Made by a program: the position numbers and the translations under genes
Origin: Desulfobacterales bacterium
Lineage (GTDB): Bacteria > Desulfobacterota > DSM-4660 > Desulfatiglandales > Desulfatiglandaceae
Direction of reading: 5' to 3'
DNA: 9,033 nucleotides
Assembly (NCBI GenBank): GCA_022013615.1
Contig: JAKLQB010000525.1
Coordinates: 1-9,033 of the forward strand
The notes under the pieces: generated by a model
Told to the model about the DNA's origin: nothing
The model's database searches: none
The model's input: only the letters and a program-made list of their open reading frames with translations
Shown: one piece after another, positions 6,095 to 9,033 of the stretch
Layout: every line of letters starts with the position of its first letter
Position numbering within the stretch: the first letter of the stretch is position 1

Positions 6095-6296
6095 TGCCGC
6101 CACCTCCGTTGTCGGGGAAGATATCCTCCACCTCGCAATTTAAGACTTTGGCCAACTTCAGTTTTTCCTCATTCCGGGGATTCCGATACCCCCTCTCTAT
6201 TAACGAAATCTTGGCGGCATTCAGACCAGTCCTTCGTTCCAAGTCGTAGATAGTCAATTCTTGAAAGAGCCGTTTTTGCCGTAATGGAGAGAGCAT
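6087..6296 (-). CDS. XRE/Cro-family transcriptional regulator (69 aa)
   Basis: A compact HTH_XRE protein: MLSPLRQKRLFQELTIYDLE, then RRTGLNAAKISLIERGYRNP and LKLAKVLNCEVEDIFPD. The helix-turn-helix spans roughly residues 14-36 (LTIYDLERRTGLNAAKISLIERG), and the fold ends with the usual DIFP motif. The short GGGGNE tail is where the next gene starts. The ATG at 6296 has GGAGG (6308-6304) seven bases upstream. It heads the operon to the 46-aa protein and primase and lies just downstream of a strong promoter holding two palindromic sites. It is therefore most likely the element's repressor, controlling its own operon and perhaps the divergent promoter. Confidence 0.9.
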   Translation of the reverse strand: MLSPLRQKRLFQELTIYDLERRTGLNAAKISLIERGYRNPRNEEKLKLAKVLNCEVEDIFPDNGGGGNE

Positions 6297-6324
6297 TTTT
6301 AAACCTCCGCAAAATTTTTTTCCG

Positions 6325-6368
6325 TATCTGATAGGTGTAACTATAATATTATTATCTGATTATGTCAA
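6325..6368 (-). promoter_or_regulatory. Repressor-operon promoter with two TATCTGAT operator-like sites
   Basis: On the minus strand a perfect -35 TTGACA (6368-6363) and -10 TATAGT (6345-6340) are 17 bp apart. Two copies of a palindrome TATC-T-GATA overlap it: 6353-6361 (one mismatch, in the spacer) and 6325-6333 (perfect, just past the expected start site). They are 28 bp apart. Two palindromic sites bracketing the -10 are a standard layout for an autoregulating XRE repressor; binding itself is inferred. Confidence 0.72.
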
Positions 6369-6377
6369 GCTAACTTA

Positions 6378-6406
6378 TTGATATAGTTGGAACTCTTCAG
6401 TATCTT
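6378..6406 (+). promoter_or_regulatory. Candidate divergent promoter with no gene behind it
   Basis: On the plus strand TTGATA (6378-6383) and TATCTT (6401-6406) are 17 bp apart, back to back with the repressor promoter. The downstream stretch to 6530 shows no plus-strand gene; only an eight-codon frame at 6459 after a GAGAGGGGG run, then stops. Either the promoter is chance or its target gene was lost. Confidence 0.35.
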
Positions 6407-6530
6407 AAAAGCTGGGGACTCAAAAGTTCCAAATATGTGAGAGGGGGATTTAACTCCATGAGTCGCGGTTCATCGGATAGTTGAAAGAAATGGCGCTAAG
6501 GGTAGGCAAAGAATGAAGGGAAGGTTAGTT

Positions 6531-7328
6531 TTACTCGGATGGATTTTGTGCCTGCAAGTATCTCTGATGGATACCCTTTACATTTTTGCGTGTATATGTT
6601 GTAAATGTCATCTCTCTAATTTCAAGCAAATTGAGAAGCTCGGCGATCTCAACATAAATTGCATTTTGAGATAAATTTGAATGTTTCGAGGCAATGTAAT
6701 AGACATGGTTAATAAATAGCTTTATTGAGTCCCATCCCTTTGTGCTTTTTCGACCGCGTGGAAATGTCGCAATAATGCCATATTTGTGCATCCACTGAAG
6801 TTGCAGGAGTGTCTGGGAGGGTTCAATCTTAGAAACGTTGTTCTTATCAAATTCCTTCAAAAACTCTTCATTTAATATGCCTGGGATCTTCTTCAATGTT
6901 GAAATAGCTTTATCATATTCCTGATCCTCTTTTTTTTTTGCCCGCTCATGCTTCTTCATCTCAGCCTTGTATACCTGTTTATAGTACCCCTTTCTGTGAA
7001 TCTCACTTTTAAGGTTATCCCGAAGGCAGAGCAAGGAGTCCGCAATATGAACTATTCCTTCATTGGAATTGGAGAGTTTTTTTAGTTTCTTAATGAGTTT
7101 CTGGAAACGAAGATCCTCGTTCTGCCCATGTTCTTTCTTGAACCAACTAATAAAATCACTTATGGTGCCGAGGCCAGGTAACAGCATTTCACTTTTACCT
7201 GTTACACCTGATACTGGGGCCATCAGATCTTCTGGTTTGGGTGTTTTCTCCAGCTTGGCCTCAAAATAAAACCCGCCAAAGGTGGTATCTAAAATTTTCT
7301 GTATCTCTTTTGAAAGATCCGGATTCAT
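6531..7328 (-). CDS. Protein of unknown function (265 aa), island cargo
   Basis: The ATG at 7328 has GGAGGGG (7338-7332) just upstream. The product has no signal peptide or membrane segment. Residues 1-60 include a Pro/Gly-containing stretch (GFYFEAKLEKTPKPEDL). About 60-165 is strongly charged and helical, with a coiled-coil-like part near 118-150 (YKAEMKKHERAKKKEDQEYD). The C-terminal 90 residues (WMHKYGIIATFPRGRKSTKGW; NAIYVEIAELLNLLEI; TTYTRKNVKGIHQRY) look like a compact helical domain that could hold a helix-turn-helix. I do not recognise a family and find no catalytic motif. It is the only intact non-mobile gene between the repressor operon and attR, the usual cargo position. A hairpin-rich leader precedes it. 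A nucleic-acid-binding role is a guess from the basic C terminus. Confidence 0.8.
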   Translation of the reverse strand: MNPDLSKEIQKILDTTFGGFYFEAKLEKTPKPEDLMAPVSGVTGKSEMLLPGLGTISDFISWFKKEHGQNEDLRFQKLIKKLKKLSNSNEGIVHIADSLLCLRDNLKSEIHRKGYYKQVYKAEMKKHERAKKKEDQEYDKAISTLKKIPGILNEEFLKEFDKNNVSKIEPSQTLLQLQWMHKYGIIATFPRGRKSTKGWDSIKLFINHVYYIASKHSNLSQNAIYVEIAELLNLLEIREMTFTTYTRKNVKGIHQRYLQAQNPSE

Positions 7329-7337
7329 AACACCCCT

Positions 7338-7427
7338 CCACTAGGCAGTGGCTCCACCTTTGAGGTGGTGGGGGCAGGTCGGTAGTGGAGATACCGATTC
7401 TTCAGGGTGCACATCCTTAGCCCCCAC
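7338..7427. ncRNA. Hairpin-dense element ahead of the 265-aa gene (leader RNA or transposon-end RNA)
   Basis: Ninety bases hold five helices. These are CCACT-AGGC-AGTGG (7338-7351); CCACCT-TTG-AGGTGG (7354-7368); an outer stem TGGGGGC (7369-7375) / GCCCCCA (7420-7426) closing TCGGTA (7379-7384) / TACCGA (7392-7397); and a weaker AGGGT-GCAC-ATCCT (7404-7417). Transcribed on the minus strand, it would fill the 5' leader of the 265-aa gene, and the first hairpin listed would cover part of the ribosome site. The weak helix needs a G-U pair that exists only on the plus strand, so strand is undecided. It also recalls subterminal hairpins of IS200/IS605 ends or their guide RNAs, but no tnpA or tnpB is present. 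Confidence 0.45.
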
Positions 7428-7456
7428 GTATGGGAATTTCAATCCAATGCAGTTAA

Positions 7457-7485
7457 ATACTACATCTTGTAGAGAAAAAAATCAA
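7457..7485 (-). promoter_or_regulatory. Candidate promoter of the 265-aa gene with inverted repeats
   Basis: On the minus strand TTGATT (7485-7480) and TAGTAT (7462-7457) are 17 bp apart, giving a start near 7450 and a leader of about 120 nt that spans the hairpin element. CTACA-TCT-TGTAG (7460-7472) lies in the spacer and -10, and ATCTTGT (7464-7470) / ACAAGAT (7490-7496) flank the -35. They may be operator sites. Both promoter hexamers match only four of six consensus bases. Confidence 0.4.
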
Positions 7486-7525
7486 TGACACAAGATAGAT
7501 GTACTGTAAGTTTGACTGAAAATAT

Positions 7526-7594
7526 GTAACGGTTTTGTAATGGTTACGAACCAAAACAGACCAAAACTAACCCCTAACAGACCCAAACCACTAC
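7526..7594. repeat. Putative arm-type integrase sites (right arm)
   Basis: GTAACGGTTTT (7526-7536) and GTAATGGTTAC (7537-7547) match the left-arm tandem units at 1417-1440 in order and direction, with a consensus GTARYGGTTTT. AAACCACTAC (7585-7594) is the exact complement of the GTAGTGGTTT word at 1429-1438. Further CCAAAAC words at 7551 and 7561 lie between them. Placement about 65-135 bp inside the attR core fits integrase arm sites. Confidence 0.55.
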
Positions 7595-7613
7595 ACCGTA
7601 ACTATAAGAAAAC

Positions 7614-7650
7614 CCCCCGGAAACACGCCATTTATGGGGCTCTCCGGGGA
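7614..7650. repeat. Inverted repeat just inside attR
   Basis: CCCCGGA and TCCGGGG form a seven-bp GC-rich inverted repeat around a loop of about 22 bases, ending about 10 bp before the attR core. No U-tract follows, so it is not a clear terminator. It could be a protein-bound or structural site of the att region. Confidence 0.35.
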
Positions 7651-7659
7651 TGCTGGTAT

Positions 7660-7719
7660 GGACTTAAAATCCCTCGGAGCTTAGTCTCTGTACGAGTTCA
7701 ATTCTCGTCCCAGGCACCA
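7660..7719 (+). pseudogene. attR with displaced 3' half of tRNA-Leu
   Basis: The segment starts with the 18-bp core shared with 1300-1317. It then continues as a complete tRNA-Leu 3' half: a variable arm that differs from the present gene, T arm ACGAG-TTCAATT-CTCGT, acceptor strand CCCAGGC, discriminator A and CCA (7717-7719). From 7688 to 7723 it matches 1327-1362 with one mismatch. It has no 5' half, so it cannot make a tRNA. It is best read as the original chromosomal 3' end pushed away by integration. Joining 1271-1317 to 7678-7719 restores an 89-nt tRNA-Leu. Confidence 0.85.
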
Positions 7720-7726
7720 GAAATAA

Positions 7727-7762
7727 AAAGGACTTAAGGCAGGAACCTTAAGTCCTTTTTTT
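7727..7762 (+). terminator. Original terminator of tRNA-Leu, now stranded beyond attR
   Basis: A perfect 13-bp stem, AAAGGACTTAAGG (7727-7739) / CCTTAAGTCCTTT (7746-7758), with a six-base loop, runs into T residues up to 7762. It lies eight bases after the displaced CCA, as a tRNA terminator should. It may also serve transcripts leaving the island. Confidence 0.88.
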
Positions 7763-7804
7763 ACGACCGCGGTCTTTTGGTCGTATACTGATCCGTCAGT
7801 AATT
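7763..7804. repeat. GACCGCGGTC palindrome in the gap after the terminator
   Basis: A 10-bp perfect palindrome GACCGCGGTC (7765-7774) lies within a looser ACGACC (7763-7768) / GGTCGT (7779-7784) pair. No gene is visible here. Confidence 0.3.
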
Positions 7805-7906
7805 GTAATTTCTCAATAAGTCCAGCCTGTATTAGAAAAATCCCCCTCAATCCCCCTTTGCAAAAGGGGGAAGAAGTCGGAATGCCCTGACTTATTGAGA
7901 AGTTAC
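7805..7906. mobile_element. MITE-like inverted-repeat element (102 bp)
   Basis: GTAATTTCTCAATAAGTC (7805-7822) and GACTTATTGAGAAGTTAC (7889-7906) are inverted repeats matching at 17 of 18 positions. The interior holds the hairpin CCCCCTTT-GCA-AAAGGGGG (7852-7870), a palindrome type common between genes in many environmental Proteobacteria-like genomes. No coding capacity is present. The size and ends fit a miniature inverted-repeat element or a large REP-type palindrome. The inner hairpin might also end the minus-strand transcript of the 232-aa gene. Confidence 0.6.
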
Positions 7907-7935
7907 CAGCAATTCACATTATGTCTTTCACACGG

Positions 7936-7951
7936 CCTTGTAGCAGCAAGG
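7936..7951. repeat. Short hairpin downstream of the 232-aa gene
   Basis: CCTTG-TAGCAG-CAAGG forms a five-bp stem about 30 bases after the stop codon of the minus-strand gene. There is no U-tract on either strand, so a terminator role is doubtful. Confidence 0.3.
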
Positions 7952-7979
7952 TCTAAAGGATGAACTTAGAATTGCTGCC

Positions 7980-8678
7980 TCAAACATCATTTTTCCATAC
8001 TGATGGGATCTCCAGGCCGCTCGGAAGCTCCTCAGCCCTGGCCTGTGTCCGCCATACTATCTCAACTATTTCGCGAACGCGGTCAACGACGGGCTTTGCC
8101 TCTCCGCCTAAATTAGCCCTGGCAATGCCTGCTTCTCCAATCAGGCCCCAGAATTGATCCAAATCTCCTACCTTCTTAGACGAGTCACCCTGCAGTTTCT
8201 TGAGACGCTTCAAAAGCCGAGACTTATAGCCTTGATCAAACTCATCGCTTCCTGCAACAAACTTCCCGATTCCGTCTATCATGGCCTCTATCTTCTGCAA
8301 ATCTCCTTTAGAAAATTCGTAGGAAAATACGCCCCCGAACTTCGTGCTAAAATGAAATTTTGTGCTTTCAAGGAGGCTGTGGGCCTTGTTTTTCTCCAGT
8401 TTTGTTATCTCGCGGCCAAGATCAAAAAAGGCCTGTCGGATAATCAAAATGCTATCCATTTTACTTTCTGTCAATTCTGGAAAAGTAATATCCAGTTCTT
8501 TGGCGCTGGTAAAGGCCTGTAACAGGCCATATGCTTTAAGATATGCATTATAGTATGCCTCAACCGAATGCTCTTTCTGACTTATAGCTTCGTCCGAAGC
8601 GTCAAACTTTGCCTTGACCTTTTGCGCCGCAGGCAGGACTTCTTCCGGAAGTTTATCAACAAACGCATCGTCAAACAT
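7980..8678 (-). CDS. Conserved-looking protein of unknown function (232 aa)
   Basis: A soluble, mostly helical 232-aa protein starting MFDDAFVDKLPEEVLPAAQK, with no signal peptide or membrane span. Its second half shows highly patterned segments: FHFSTKFGGVFSYEFSKGDLQKIEAMI (about 107-134), GYKSRLLKRLKKLQ (150-163), DLDQFWGLIGEAGIARANLG (173-192), and a tail VVDRVREIVEIVWRTQARAEELPSG (198-222). The wording of the last two segments looks like an evolutionarily constrained family met in bacterial accessory regions, but I know no function for it. The start has only a modest AGGG ribosome site (8690-8687). It lies outside the tRNA-Leu island, in the flanking chromosome, alone on its strand, so no partner is visible in this window. 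Confidence 0.85.
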   Translation of the reverse strand: MFDDAFVDKLPEEVLPAAQKVKAKFDASDEAISQKEHSVEAYYNAYLKAYGLLQAFTSAKELDITFPELTESKMDSILIIRQAFFDLGREITKLEKNKAHSLLESTKFHFSTKFGGVFSYEFSKGDLQKIEAMIDGIGKFVAGSDEFDQGYKSRLLKRLKKLQGDSSKKVGDLDQFWGLIGEAGIARANLGGEAKPVVDRVREIVEIVWRTQARAEELPSGLEIPSVWKNDV

Positions 8679-9033
8679 AATCAGAGCCCTTTATTTCAGA
8701 TTTCCATGTTTGTTTCAGTCAAAGATGTAGAATATGCTAACCTTTAGATCTCGTTGAGTGGTTAAGTAGTTGAGTTGTTAAGTTGTTGTTATAATGATCA
8801 TATCCATTATGGGATAAATGCAAAAGGAATGCCATTTAGCTGGTTCGTATCGTTAGAGTCTAACCGATTGATTATTCATTGTATTTAGGCATTAAATCAA
8901 GAAGAGTAAGCGGATAGAAGGTCAATTCGGGTGGGTCATAACAGGTTGTTCGGTGCATTAACGATAAATTCCGAATAAGGAGTTAAGATAACCCCTTTGG
9001 GCCTTTCTTAAATGTGAAATGAGTATTTAAAAA
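8679..9033. other. Right-hand region without a gene
   Basis: No reading frame of credible length or clear promoter is found. The only organised feature is the period-8 repeat at 8753-8792. AAGGAG occurs at 8978-8983, but the following frame is not visibly a gene within the window. Confidence 0.5.
8753..8792. repeat. Period-8 tandem repeat (GTTGAGTN / GTTAAGTN)
   Basis: Five consecutive 8-bp units: GTTGAGTG, GTTAAGTA, GTTGAGTT, GTTAAGTT, GTTGTTAT. The first four alternate G and A at position 4, making a 16-bp higher-order unit. It lies about 75 bases upstream of the 232-aa gene start, so copy-number change could affect its promoter region. Confidence 0.6.

Larger units (their letters stand above)
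1300..7677. mobile_element. Integrated genomic island in tRNA-Leu (about 6.4 kb)
   Basis: The element is bounded by 18-bp direct repeats at 1300-1317 and 7660-7677, both inside tRNA-Leu sequence. It carries its integrase beside the intact tRNA copy. Contents in order: integrase and RHH gene (minus), exported protein (plus), an IS3-family insertion, a truncated primase operon with XRE repressor (minus), and a 265-aa unknown (minus). Such integrase / small DNA-binding protein / repressor / primase sets are known from satellite-like and integrative elements. No capsid, conjugation or relaxase gene is visible. The IS has broken the primase, so the present island is probably a degraded form. Confidence 0.8.

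Noticed and set aside
5873..6253. Two plus-strand frames across the repressor operon
   Set aside because: They run antisense to the XRE, 46-aa and primase genes, which have consistent starts, overlaps and motifs; the plus-strand products are Arg/Pro/Ser-rich shadows.
7338..7427. Retron or group II intron RNA
   Set aside because: No reverse transcriptase is present anywhere in the window and the pairing does not follow either architecture.
7431..7444. GGGAATTTCAATCC, similar to the ends of some CRISPR repeats
   Set aside because: It occurs once, with no regularly spaced copies and no cas gene in the window.
7540..7737. A 65-codon plus-strand frame across attR
   Set aside because: It is made of arm repeats, the inverted repeat and the tRNA 3' half; none of this is expected to be protein coding.
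8930..9000. Integron attC-like or IS end near the right edge
   Set aside because: Only short words such as CATTAACG occur; no paired core sites or inverted repeat could be built.

Overview
The window looks like accessory chromosomal DNA from an AT-leaning Gram-negative bacterium. A Desulfobacterota-like (former Deltaproteobacteria) host is my best guess. It rests on the style of the IS3 and IS21 elements, the pRiA4b-type protein and the CCCCCTTT...AAAGGGGG intergenic palindrome; there is no rRNA or housekeeping protein to fix the lineage.

Layout. Positions 1-111 are the terminal repeats of an IS21-like element. They are followed by a 72-aa unknown gene and a pRiA4b ORF-3-like gene (160-986). 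A tRNA-Leu(TAA) gene (1271-1358) opens an integrated island of about 6.4 kb. An 18-bp copy of the tRNA anticodon-arm sequence recurs at 7660-7677, followed by a displaced tRNA-Leu 3' half and its old terminator. Between these two att sites lie: a tyrosine integrase reading toward the tRNA, with a 48-aa ribbon-helix-helix gene in front of it on the same message; a leader able to fold like a riboswitch, followed by an exported protein of unknown function; a complete IS3-family element (4004-5630); the remains of a replication operon (XRE repressor, 46-aa putative membrane protein, PrimPol-type primase cut off by the IS); and a 265-aa protein of unknown function behind a hairpin-rich leader. Right of the island are a 102-bp MITE-like inverted repeat, a 232-aa conserved-looking protein of unknown function and a period-8 repeat.

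How the parts fit. The integrase, the arm-type repeats near both ends and the split tRNA-Leu form a site-specific integration module that recombines in the anticodon arm. Two sharp sigma70-type promoters drive the integrase operon and the repressor-primase operon; each has palindromes placed for autoregulation. The IS3 copy removed the primase catalytic continuation and carries no visible target duplication. The element has therefore probably lost its replication function by insertion plus deletion, while its integration functions look intact. The least explained items are the 265-aa protein with its structured leader and the exported 205-aa protein with a P1-closed, mutually exclusive stem arrangement upstream.
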